64,000 nt of DNA, from positions 1 to 64,000 of the forward strand of contig CALUKD010000016.1 of assembly GCA_944321125.1 (NCBI GenBank). Reading direction: 5' to 3'. The notes under the pieces were generated by a model, which saw only the letters and a list, made by a program, of their open reading frames with translations, was not told where the DNA came from and searched no databases. The translations under genes were made by a program, and so were the position numbers. Positions within the stretch are counted from its first letter, which is position 1. Each line of letters starts with the position of its first letter. This DNA is from Candidatus Butyricimonas faecavium. GTDB taxonomy: Bacteria; Bacteroidota; Bacteroidia; Bacteroidales; Marinifilaceae. Shown one piece after another: positions 42,186-50,297 of this stretch.

Positions 42186-44297
42186 ATGGAAAGTAATCCA
42201 CAACTAGAATTAGCGTATGATTTCTTGGAATATACAGGTGTGAACGTGTTTCTTACGGGAAAAGCGGGAACGGGAAAAACTACGTTCTTGAGGGAACTAA
42301 AACAGCGATCTCCCAAAAGGATGATCGTGGTTGCTCCCACGGGAGTGGCGGCGATTAATGCAGGTGGAGTGACAATCCATTCTTTTTTTCAATTACCGTT
42401 TGGGCCTTATGTGCCAGGGGTGACGGGTAGCACGGGACAGGGGGATAAGTTGCAGTATACGCATAAGTTTAATCGGGAGAAGATCAATATTATTAAAACG
42501 ATTGATTTGCTGGTGATTGACGAGATTAGTATGGTGCGGGCAGATTTGTTAGATGCGGTGGATGATATGTTGCGTCGTTACCGCTCGAAAAATGAACCTT
42601 TTGGAGGGGTACAGTTGTTGTTGATTGGTGATTTACAGCAGTTGGCTCCCGTGGTGAAGGAGGACGAGTGGACTTTGTTAAAACAGCATTATGCCTCGGC
42701 GTTTTTTTTTCACAGTAAGGCATTAGCGGCAACCCGATATGTGATGATCGAGTTGAAACATGTTTACAGGCAGCAAGACCGGGAATTCGTGAATTTACTG
42801 AATCGGGTGGATGTTTCGGTGCTAGGAATGCTGAATCAGCGGTATATACCAGATTTTAAACCTTTGGATGAAGAGGGATATATCACGTTGACAACACATA
42901 ATCATCAGGCGCAACGGATTAATGACGTGAAGATGGCCGAATTATCCACTAAGGCTTACTCGTTTAAGGCAGAGGTGAAAGATAATTTTCCTACTTATTC
43001 TTATCCCACGGAGGAGACATTGGTATTGAAACAGGGTGCACAGGTAATGTTCGTGAAAAACGATTCATTACCGGAAAAACGTTACTATAATGGAAAAATC
43101 GGTGAAATCACGGCTATTAATGACCGTTCCATCGAGGTGGTAGGAAAAGAGGATGGACTGAAGATTCAAGTAACTCCGGAGGAATGGACGAACACGAGAT
43201 ATACGTTAGACGAGGAGACTCGGGAGATTACGGAAACGGTGGAGGGAACGTTTAAGCAGTATCCCTTGAAAACGGCATGGGCGATTACAATTCATAAAAG
43301 CCAAGGATTGACGTTTGAGCGGGCGATCGTGGATGCCAATGCAGCGTTTGCTCACGGGCAAGTATACGTGGCATTGAGCCGTTGCAAGACGTTCGAGGGG
43401 CTTGTGTTGAGTTCTCCGGTAACTATGCGTTCGCTGGTGAGTGACGGGGCAATAAATGAATTCGTGCGGGAGGTGGAACAGAAGGTGCCGAATAAGGAGG
43501 AATTGCAACAGGCACGACAGGCTTATTTCAGGGAGTTGTTGCTGGAACAATTCGATTACGAGTCGATCCGGTGGCGGTTACATTATTTGTACCGGGTGTT
43601 GGATGAGCAGTTACGTCGATTGTATCCCGATTGGGTGGAACGTTACCGTGTGGCAGGGACGAAGTGTGCGGAGGAATTGTTAGCAGTGGCCGAGCGGTTT
43701 CAAAATCAATTGGAGCGATTGATGGCGGAAGAAGAGAATTACGAGGAGAATTCGATGATTGCAGAGCGGGTGAGAAAAGGGGCGGAGTATTTCCGAGAAC
43801 ATACAATGGCGATTTTGGGAAATTTTTTGGAAGAGACTATTCCGGAGATAGATAATAAGGAAGTGAGGAAGTTAGTGGAACAAAATATGGAACGTTTCTG
43901 TGTGGAGGTGAATTTGAAATTGGAAACATTAAAAGTGATCAAGAATGGTTTCTCTGTAAAAGATTATTTACGGGCCAAAGCGAAGGCGTTGATTGATGCT
44001 CCGAAAGTGAAGATCAAGGCAAAGCGTGCTGGAGTGGAGAAAGTAGAGGTTTCTTCCGATGTATTACATTCGAAATTGTATGAAACTCTTCGCAACTGGA
44101 GGAATAAAGAGGCCGAACGTTTGAAATTACCAGTGTACACGGTGTTACAACAGAAGGCTTTGTTGGGAATCAGTAATACATTACCAACGAATTCAAAGGA
44201 ATTACTGGCGGTTCCCGGCATTGGGAAAAAGATAATGGAACGTTACGGGGCCGTGCTATTGGATATGGTTGACGAGTATCGTTTGCAGCAAAAATAA
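42186..44297 (+). CDS. Pif1/RecD-like helicase with C-terminal HRDC domain
   Basis: Superfamily 1 DNA helicase of 703 residues, probably acting in DNA repair or replication. Walker A is GKAGTGKTT (25-33) and Walker B is LLVIDEISMV (about 103-112). The UvrD-like C-terminal motif TAWAITIHKSQGLTFERA and the following VYVALSRCKTFEGLVL are intact, as in Pif1/RecD2 proteins. After a charged coiled linker (about 430-600) there is an HRDC-like domain (about 620-700) ending LAVPGIGKKIMERYG, which contacts DNA. It is not in an operon with a known repair gene. Bacteroidetes proteins of this layout are usually annotated as AAA ATPase/HRDC. Confidence 0.88.
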   Translation: MESNPQLELAYDFLEYTGVNVFLTGKAGTGKTTFLRELKQRSPKRMIVVAPTGVAAINAGGVTIHSFFQLPFGPYVPGVTGSTGQGDKLQYTHKFNREKINIIKTIDLLVIDEISMVRADLLDAVDDMLRRYRSKNEPFGGVQLLLIGDLQQLAPVVKEDEWTLLKQHYASAFFFHSKALAATRYVMIELKHVYRQQDREFVNLLNRVDVSVLGMLNQRYIPDFKPLDEEGYITLTTHNHQAQRINDVKMAELSTKAYSFKAEVKDNFPTYSYPTEETLVLKQGAQVMFVKNDSLPEKRYYNGKIGEITAINDRSIEVVGKEDGLKIQVTPEEWTNTRYTLDEETREITETVEGTFKQYPLKTAWAITIHKSQGLTFERAIVDANAAFAHGQVYVALSRCKTFEGLVLSSPVTMRSLVSDGAINEFVREVEQKVPNKEELQQARQAYFRELLLEQFDYESIRWRLHYLYRVLDEQLRRLYPDWVERYRVAGTKCAEELLAVAERFQNQLERLMAEEENYEENSMIAERVRKGAEYFREHTMAILGNFLEETIPEIDNKEVRKLVEQNMERFCVEVNLKLETLKVIKNGFSVKDYLRAKAKALIDAPKVKIKAKRAGVEKVEVSSDVLHSKLYETLRNWRNKEAERLKLPVYTVLQQKALLGISNTLPTNSKELLAVPGIGKKIMERYGAVLLDMVDEYRLQQK

Positions 44298-44451
44298 GGG
44301 TATTAATAAAGGTTAGGTTCAATCACTATTTATAGTGTATCTCTATATTCCTGGGATACATAAAATGTGATTATTCTTTTGTATGATTGTAATCAGTCGG
44401 TAATATTTGCGATAAACCTATTCGTGGAATATGAGAGGTCGCTAAAATGCC

Positions 44452-44459
44452 TATATTTG
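44452..44459 (+). promoter_or_regulatory. -7 box of the SH3b membrane protein promoter
   Basis: TATATTTG is a perfect TAnnTTTG, 42 bases before the ATG at 44502. No clear -33 element. Confidence 0.5.
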
Positions 44460-44501
44460 TAATATGTTGTTTGGTGTTTAGTGAATAAATTTGGGAGTAT
44501 T

Positions 44502-45425
44502 ATGAAATATTGTTTTTTATTATGTATATTTTTTTCATTAGTTGTGAATGCCCAAGATTACCGGGTGGTTTCACGTGGTTCTCTTCATGTTCGTTCCGGT
44601 GCGGGAACCGAGTTTGAAGTGATTGGAAAATTAGCTTCTAAAGATACGGTCCACGTGTTGAAAATGGAGGATGCATGGGCACAAGTGGAGTTTGATGGAA
44701 AACAAGCCTATGTCAATAAAAAGTATATTATGCCGCTTAGGGGAACGAAACAACAATCTGCTGAAAACTTTTTTAGTGGATTATGGGGATTGTTTAAACA
44801 GGGACCGATTAGTTATTTGCCTTTACTGATTCTATTGACATTATGTTTTACTTTGCTGATTCGATGGATGTTTCGGAATTCTCTGGAGATAAAATGGATT
44901 GTGGGGAGTCTCGGGCTTGCGGCAATCGGTGTTATGGAACTTATTTTTTTCTTCGGTTACAATGGCTTACCCTGGTTCTGCTTTCCTGATGAGGTCGGTT
45001 GGCTTTGGACGGTTGTCAACTTTTTTTTGTATGGTTTTGTCTTGTTAAAACAACTTCTATTAAATCTTCAAATTATTCGTGAGATTTGTTATGAATCCGG
45101 ATATAATTTGAGCGTGGGTATTTATTCCTATATTGTTGCGGCCATCTTGGCGATTATTTTTTATTTGGCTGATGTGGACATGGGAGAATATTTAATTTGT
45201 GGATTCTTGTTGGCTCAGGGCGTACAGATTGTGATGAACTACTTTATAATCCGGAATTTCTGGAGAGCCTCTATTGTCTCTATTTTATTTCTTTTGGGAT
45301 CGGTTTCGCTCATTGCTTCTTCCGTTTTTTTTATTGGCGTAATTATTTTACTTGCTATCGGTTTATTTATATTATCAATAGCGGGATCGGGAGATAGGCA
45401 TTATTATGTTGTGTATCGTTATTAA
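44502..45425 (+). CDS. SH3b-domain polytopic membrane protein
   Basis: A 307-residue protein with a signal peptide ending at VVNAQ, an SH3b/SH3_3 domain (about 20-80, RGSLHVRSGAGTEFEVIGKLASKDTVHVLKMEDAWAQVEF) that would face the periplasm and bind wall fragments or a peptide, and about seven hydrophobic segments that fill about 100-300. I recognise no transport or enzymatic motif. The ATG at 44502 is preferred because a GTG at 44481 would put seven polar residues before the signal. Its stop is 5 bases from the converging methyltransferase stop. Confidence 0.75.
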   Translation: MKYCFLLCIFFSLVVNAQDYRVVSRGSLHVRSGAGTEFEVIGKLASKDTVHVLKMEDAWAQVEFDGKQAYVNKKYIMPLRGTKQQSAENFFSGLWGLFKQGPISYLPLLILLTLCFTLLIRWMFRNSLEIKWIVGSLGLAAIGVMELIFFFGYNGLPWFCFPDEVGWLWTVVNFFLYGFVLLKQLLLNLQIIREICYESGYNLSVGIYSYIVAAILAIIFYLADVDMGEYLICGFLLAQGVQIVMNYFIIRNFWRASIVSILFLLGSVSLIASSVFFIGVIILLAIGLFILSIAGSGDRHYYVVYRY

Positions 45426-45430
45426 GCTTA

Positions 45431-46165
45431 TTATTTCTTGATAGCGGCGATGATTAACATCATGGGACGTCGTAGTTCGTCACGCATACCCGGAATGGAA
45501 TCCAGAAGAGTTTTATCCGGTTCTGGTTCCACGAGTCCGGTGATTTCAAAACCGTTTTGGATAAGCCCATTTACATAGGTCGTTAGTGTTTTGTGGAATT
45601 TGGTCACGTTTTCGCCTAAGAAAATGGCCTCTCGTTTTCCTTCCGAGAAATAGCGGTCTACTGGCCAGTGGAGTATGTTTCTTTGGTCGTCATAGTACCA
45701 CTCTTGATTTCCGTAAGCTGTAAACACGGGATGCTCGACAGAGAAAACAAAGGCTCCTCCGGGAGAGAGGCAGCGGTGTACCTTCTCGCAAATATCCGAA
45801 AATGATTCCAAATAGTGAAAGGTAAGAGAGCTGATGACAATGTCATAACTCTCTGGCATGTAATCAAAGTCTTCGATCGCCATGCATTTGTATTCGATAC
45901 GAGGAGAGTTGTTTCGCTTAGTAGCCTCTTCCAACATTTTGTGTGAAAGATCAATTCCCAAAGCGTGGACTGCTCCATGTTCAATAGCATATTGACAATG
46001 CCACCCGAAACCACAACCTAAGTCCAGTACTCGTTTCCCTTGGAAGTCCGGGAGCATTTTTTGTAATACGTACCATTCCCCGGCTCCTTTTAGGCCATCC
46101 ACGGAACGGGACATTTGACTATATTGATTGAAGAATTTCTCGTCGTCGTATTTATTTTCTTTCAT
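45431..46165 (-). CDS. Class I SAM-dependent methyltransferase
   Basis: Cytosolic methyltransferase of 244 residues. Motif I is VLDLGCGFGWHCQYA (about 45-59), the acidic residue after beta-2 lies in ALGIDLSHKML, and the post-core pattern YDIVISSLTFHYL and LSPGGAFVFSVEHP follow. It resembles UbiE/BioC-like small-molecule methyltransferases; the substrate is unknown. Its start codon overlaps the stop of a 43-codon frame upstream in an ATGA junction, so its translation may be coupled to that frame. Confidence 0.88.
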   Translation of the reverse strand: MKENKYDDEKFFNQYSQMSRSVDGLKGAGEWYVLQKMLPDFQGKRVLDLGCGFGWHCQYAIEHGAVHALGIDLSHKMLEEATKRNNSPRIEYKCMAIEDFDYMPESYDIVISSLTFHYLESFSDICEKVHRCLSPGGAFVFSVEHPVFTAYGNQEWYYDDQRNILHWPVDRYFSEGKREAIFLGENVTKFHKTLTTYVNGLIQNGFEITGLVEPEPDKTLLDSIPGMRDELRRPMMLIIAAIKK

Positions 46166-46293
46166 GATAAAGTATAATTTTTTTTACGAAAGAGATAGGT
46201 CTGTTTACGTATAGTAAACGTGGAGAGGGAATCCTTCATGTTGGCAGCGATATTTACCTTTTTGAATTTGGATAGTAATTGCTGATCGTCCAT
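46162..46293 (-). CDS. Candidate 43-residue ORF coupled to the methyltransferase
   Basis: A short frame starting MDDQQLLSKFKKVNIAANM, basic, with no membrane segment. Its TGA overlaps the methyltransferase ATG (ATGA at 46162-46165), a classical coupling arrangement. No Shine-Dalgarno is evident and I know no family, so it may be a leader peptide, a real small protein or chance. Confidence 0.4.
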   Translation of the reverse strand: MDDQQLLSKFKKVNIAANMKDSLSTFTIRKQTYLFRKKNYTLS

Positions 46294-46442
46294 GTGTCGT
46301 GTTGTTTAAATAGTTAAAACTTTACTCACAAACATACGGATTTTTTGTAGAAATACTTGTGTCTCGTGTCTTGAAAATGTTAAGGGAATAGGGCTTTTGG
46401 TGGTGAGTGGTGGTCGCTTGACGGTTTTGGATATAAAAGTAT

Positions 46443-47018
46443 TTATTCGCCAAGTAGTTCTTCGTATATATTGTAGAGTCTTTCCCGGAGATATAGAACG
46501 GCATATCGTTTCCGGGAAATAAGAGTATTGACTGGAATACCGGAACTTTCTGATATTTCCTTGAATGAAAAGTTCTGTAATTCATTTAATTCGAATACAA
46601 TTCGTTGTTCATCGGGAAGTTCTGCTAAAGCCTTGTCAAGTTCTTCCCAGACCAATGAGCGCATATATTCTTTTTCTGGAGAATTGTCCGCATCAAATAG
46701 GCATTCGGATACTTCTTTCAAAATGAACGTTTCTCCCTCTTCTGTTCGGGCTTGCGGTAATTCTTTTTCCCGGAGTTTTCTTTTCCAGTCAATAATAAGA
46801 TTGCGGGTAACTGTGTAGAGCCAGGCGGAAATTTGTTGCACGGGAGGAGCTACCGGATCCGTTTTAAGTAACTGGTAAAAGACATCTTGTAGGATGTCTT
46901 CCCGGTCTTCTTGGGGGATAACCCGTTTGGCAATGAAACTTTTTAGTTGCTCCTGATATTTCTTGAAAACCTCTGATATGTTTATCTTACGGGGAGGCTG
47001 GTCTTGTTGCTTATTCAT
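46443..47018 (-). CDS. ECF-type RNA polymerase sigma factor
   Basis: A 191-residue sigma factor that lacks region 3. Region 2 lies at about 15-85 (EQLKSFIAKRVIPQEDREDILQDVFYQLLKTDP and ISAWLYTVTRNLIIDWKRK), region 4 at about 120-180 (LAELPDEQRIVFELNELQNFSFKEISESSGIPVNTLISRKRYAVLYLRERL). Instead of a FecR or zinc-finger anti-sigma, the genes directly upstream encode two small membrane proteins (47028-47387 and 47398-47544), and the spacing (9 bases) indicates one operon. These are the best candidates for its regulator. Confidence 0.92.
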   Translation of the reverse strand: MNKQQDQPPRKINISEVFKKYQEQLKSFIAKRVIPQEDREDILQDVFYQLLKTDPVAPPVQQISAWLYTVTRNLIIDWKRKLREKELPQARTEEGETFILKEVSECLFDADNSPEKEYMRSLVWEELDKALAELPDEQRIVFELNELQNFSFKEISESSGIPVNTLISRKRYAVLYLRERLYNIYEELLGE

Positions 47019-47027
47019 TGTCGAGGG

Positions 47028-47387
47028 TTATTCTTTTGGCTTTTCTTCTCCGAAAATATCATCGTTGAATACTTGTTGGCGTTCTTCAAATCGTTGACGG
47101 ATATAGTTCCGCCGTTCTTCTGGAGACATATTTTTGACTTTTCCCCATAAATGGTGTAAATGATCGGGTTTCCCGGGAGGTCTCATGAATCCGTGACCAT
47201 GGAAACCACCGAACAACAAGCGGGTGAGGACAAAAAGTCCAAGAGCTTGCCAGTAATTGATAGTAGTCCAACCGATGATAGAGGGAATCAAGTAATTCCA
47301 TAAAAACATGATGGTGGCGATAGTGGCAGCCAGACCGATAAACATGAATAGGGAGAACATCCCTCTATTTTGTCTAAAATTTCTCAT
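47028..47387 (-). CDS. Small two-helix membrane protein of the ECF operon
   Basis: A 119-residue protein with two hydrophobic segments (about 11-32 and 41-60), then a Gly/His-rich segment (GGFHGHGFMRPPGKPDHLHHLW) and a charged helix with MSPEERRNYIRQRFEERQQ. The last part has the look of Spy/CpxP-type or ECF-associated periplasmic sensors, but similarity is only in short motifs. The ATG at 47387 is preferred over an early upstream frame start. It starts 10 bases after the small membrane protein gene and ends 9 bases before the sigma gene. A role in holding or sensing for the sigma factor is inference. Confidence 0.7.
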   Translation of the reverse strand: MRNFRQNRGMFSLFMFIGLAATIATIMFLWNYLIPSIIGWTTINYWQALGLFVLTRLLFGGFHGHGFMRPPGKPDHLHHLWGKVKNMSPEERRNYIRQRFEERQQVFNDDIFGEEKPKE

Positions 47388-47397
47388 GACGTTTATT

Positions 47398-47544
47398 TTA
47401 GTATGTCGTGTAAATTTGATATATTTTCGTGAAATCTTGCAATAAATAGACAGATATTGCAAGTAATACTAGAACTCCCAAAAGAAGAATGTAAGGAAGT
47501 AATATTTCGAAGTCTTTGAGCATTGTTTCTTGATAGCGTTTCAT
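47398..47544 (-). CDS. 48-residue single-span membrane protein, first gene of the ECF operon
   Basis: A short frame with the structure of a real small membrane protein: an N-terminal charged part (MKRYQETMLKDFE), one hydrophobic helix of about 20 residues (ILLPYILLLGVLVLLAISVY) and a short polar tail. It lies 10 bases before the next gene of the operon on the same strand. I know no family. It is too short for standard gene calling. Confidence 0.65.
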   Translation of the reverse strand: MKRYQETMLKDFEILLPYILLLGVLVLLAISVYLLQDFTKIYQIYTTY

Positions 47545-47688
47545 GGCTTTGTTTGTTTTAAATTTATATTATTGGTTAGACTTTCTATTATTGTAGACGA
47601 ATGAGAAATAATAATATTTTAAATGTTCTCGTTTTTTTTGAATAGGAATCTGTAAAGTACTATTTTTACGTACTAAAATTTGAAGGAT

Positions 47689-48954
47689 ATGAAATACGAG
47701 TTGAATGATAAGCCGGGGATTTTACCCATGTTGATGTACGGGTTGCAGTGGTGGATTGTTTCCTTTCCTTGTGTGGTGATCATGGGAATTATCGTGTCGC
47801 AACTTCATTACACAGATGTGGCAGAACAGACATTTTATTTGCAAAAATTGTTCGGGATCATGGGGGTAGCGATGATTGTACAGGTGCTATGGGGACATCG
47901 GTTGCCGCTGATTATCGGGCCGGCATCGGTGTTGTTGATTGGGATTCTGTCCACTGTGTCGTCGGGGATTACGGCTGTTTACACAGGTATTATGGTGGGC
48001 GGTCTAGTTCTGACTGTGCTGGCATATAGCGGGTTGTTGGGAAAGTTGCAATTCGTGTTTACGCCCCGTATCGTTACGGTTATTTTAATTTTGATCGCAT
48101 TCACGCTGACTCCGGTGATCTTGAAATTAGTGTTGGGAGATGCGGTACATGCCTTGTTTAATTTGTTTTTCACGCTGGTGATGGTGCTGGCTTTGGTGAT
48201 CGGGAATAAATTGTTGCGGGGAATATGGAAGTCAACCACGGTGTTGTGGGGAATTGTAGGGGGTGTGTTGGTTTATTATGGAGTGTTTGGTTTTCCGGTA
48301 TTGACCTCAACGGAGGCTGGGATGATACCGGATCAGGCGACTATTTTTAATTTCCCGTTGGATTTTGAGGCGGGGACGATTCTGGCATTCTTATTTTGTT
48401 ATATGGCCTTGATTGTGAATGAACTTGGTTCAATACAGGCTGTCGGGCATATGTTGCAGGCTGATCGAATGGAGCTGCGTACAACTCGGGGAGTCGGGAT
48501 TGTGGGAATAACAAACGTTCTGTCTGGTTTGTTCGGAGTAATTGGTCCGGTGGATTATTCTATGAGTCCGGGCGTGATTTCTGCAACTGGGTGTGCTTCT
48601 CGCTATACTTTATTGCCAGCCGGGGCTGGGTTGATGTTATGTGCTTTTTTTCCTTCTATTGTGGGAATATTAGTGACGATACCGGGAGTGGTGATGGGGG
48701 CAATTTTGCTTTATCTGATGGCAACGCAATTAGCTGCAGGGTTACAGATGTTGGTGAGAGAGAAGGCGATCGTGGATTTTGATAGTGGAGTCGTTGTTGG
48801 TTTGCCATTGATGGTTGCCCTGTTGTTATCGTTTACTCCGGAAGAGGTGTTAAATTTGATACCTTCTTTGTTCAAGCCGATCGTGGGAAATGGTTTCGTA
48901 ATGGGGGTGGTTACGGTGTTGATTATGGAGCATTTGATCTTTAAAAAGAGATAA
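47689..48954 (+). CDS. NCS2-family nucleobase permease
   Basis: Inner-membrane uracil/xanthine-type symporter of 421 residues. It has the typical early segment LMYGLQWWIVSFPCVVIMG, about twelve to fourteen hydrophobic segments, the family motif region with NELGSIQAVGHM, and TTRGVGIVGITNVLSGLFGVIGPVDYSMSPGVI in the core helices. The ATG at 47689 is chosen; a TTG at 47680 would add only three residues. Base specificity cannot be read. It is divergent from the ECF operon and followed by the MBL gene 41 bases downstream. Confidence 0.9.
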   Translation: MKYELNDKPGILPMLMYGLQWWIVSFPCVVIMGIIVSQLHYTDVAEQTFYLQKLFGIMGVAMIVQVLWGHRLPLIIGPASVLLIGILSTVSSGITAVYTGIMVGGLVLTVLAYSGLLGKLQFVFTPRIVTVILILIAFTLTPVILKLVLGDAVHALFNLFFTLVMVLALVIGNKLLRGIWKSTTVLWGIVGGVLVYYGVFGFPVLTSTEAGMIPDQATIFNFPLDFEAGTILAFLFCYMALIVNELGSIQAVGHMLQADRMELRTTRGVGIVGITNVLSGLFGVIGPVDYSMSPGVISATGCASRYTLLPAGAGLMLCAFFPSIVGILVTIPGVVMGAILLYLMATQLAAGLQMLVREKAIVDFDSGVVVGLPLMVALLLSFTPEEVLNLIPSLFKPIVGNGFVMGVVTVLIMEHLIFKKR

Positions 48955-48995
48955 CTTGTGCTTGATTTGTGCGTATATAGAGGAAATATAACGTG

Positions 48996-49718
48996 ATGGA
49001 GTTAGTTTATATATATCATAGCGGTTTTGCCTTGTTGGGAGAGAAATTTACAGTGATTATTGATTATTACAAGGATTCGGCTGAAAATTCATTGACAGGA
49101 ATTGTACATGGGGAGTTGTTAAAGCGTCCCGGTCGGCTATACGTGCTATCCTCTCATTCACATGCGGATCATTTTAATCCAGAGATTTTGACTTGGCAAC
49201 AAGAACGTCCGGATGTGCAATTTGTTTTCTCGAAAGATATTCTTGAAAACAAATTGGCGGGTTTGGATGATGCTTGTTATCTGGATAAGGGAGAAATATG
49301 GTCTGACGGGATGTTAGAAGTTGAAGCTTTCGGGTCAACAGACTTGGGAATTTCTTTTCTTTTGCATTTGGACGGGAAGTTGATTTTTCATGCGGGAGAT
49401 TTAAATAACTGGCATTGGAAGGAGGAATCGACGGGAGAGGAGGTTAGGGAAGCGGAAAATACTTATTTCTCCGAGCTCGACATGATCTCCCAACGTACAG
49501 ATCGGATCGATATTGTTATGTTTCCGGTTGATCCCCGTTTGGGAAAAGATTATATGTTGGGAGCAGAACAGTTTGTTGATCGTTTTCATGTGGGAACATT
49601 TGTTCCGATGCATTTTGATAATGCATATGATAAAGCGAATGCTTTTCGAGAATATGCGGAAAGCCGGGGAATTCGTTTCGTGGAATTAAATTATAAGGGA
49701 TTTCATTTTACATTTTAA
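48996..49718 (+). CDS. MBL-fold metallohydrolase
   Basis: A 240-residue metallo-beta-lactamase-fold protein. The metal motif HSHADH is at His54, His56, Asp58 and His59; a further His lies in KLIFHAGDLNNWHW and the late HF segment is FVPMHFDNAYDKANAF. It resembles the UlaG-like or MBL-fold hydrolases of Bacteroidetes; the substrate is unknown. The GTG at 48993 directly before the ATG makes no functional difference. The VOC gene follows after 20 bases. Confidence 0.85.
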   Translation: MELVYIYHSGFALLGEKFTVIIDYYKDSAENSLTGIVHGELLKRPGRLYVLSSHSHADHFNPEILTWQQERPDVQFVFSKDILENKLAGLDDACYLDKGEIWSDGMLEVEAFGSTDLGISFLLHLDGKLIFHAGDLNNWHWKEESTGEEVREAENTYFSELDMISQRTDRIDIVMFPVDPRLGKDYMLGAEQFVDRFHVGTFVPMHFDNAYDKANAFREYAESRGIRFVELNYKGFHFTF

Positions 49719-49738
49719 TTCATTCTAAATTTATAAAA

Positions 49739-50119
49739 ATGGAAATAAAAAGTAGGTTTGATCATTTCAATTTTAATGTACTTGATTTGGATAGGAGTAT
49801 TCGTTTTTACGAGAAAGCTTTGGGATTGAAGGAAGTACGCCGAAAGGAGGCGGTAGATGGTTCTTTTATATTGGTGTATATGGGGGAAGAGAAAACAGGT
49901 TTCCAGTTGGAATTGACGTGGTTAAGAGATCGTAAGGAGCCTTATGATTTAGGCGAGGGGGAGTTTCATCTTTGTATGCGTGTTCCTGGAGATTATGATG
50001 CAGTGCGTGCGTACCACAAGCAAATGGAGTGTGTGTGTTACGAGAATACAGATATGGGACTTTATTTCATCTCTGATCCGGATGGTTATTGGATTGAGAT
50101 TTTGCCAGAACGAGAATAA
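49739..50119 (+). CDS. VOC-superfamily protein (glyoxalase-like)
   Basis: A 126-residue protein with two beta-alpha-beta-beta-beta units. The first unit has FDHFNFNVLDLDRSIRFYEKALGLKEV; the second ends with YFISDPDGYWIEILPE. Probable metal ligands are His8, Glu in FQLELTWL, His in FHLCMRV and Glu in WIEILPE, the pattern of glyoxalase I. Lactoylglutathione lyase activity is possible, though in species lacking glutathione other substrates are likely. It ends the NCS2-MBL-VOC run. Confidence 0.85.
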   Translation: MEIKSRFDHFNFNVLDLDRSIRFYEKALGLKEVRRKEAVDGSFILVYMGEEKTGFQLELTWLRDRKEPYDLGEGEFHLCMRVPGDYDAVRAYHKQMECVCYENTDMGLYFISDPDGYWIEILPERE

Positions 50120-50297
50120 TAAGAGTAAAGAAGAGTTGTAATTAATACCCTCTTGGTTAGGCTTTGCAATGAGTGATAAAGTACAAAAAAATTGTTGTGT
50201 TGAGAAATACTGATTATTTAAGTAAGGGGGTAGGAGGCTGATTTTAGAGAGAGGATGTATTTGTGTGTTTGATTAAATGAAATCGATGTGTTAATTA

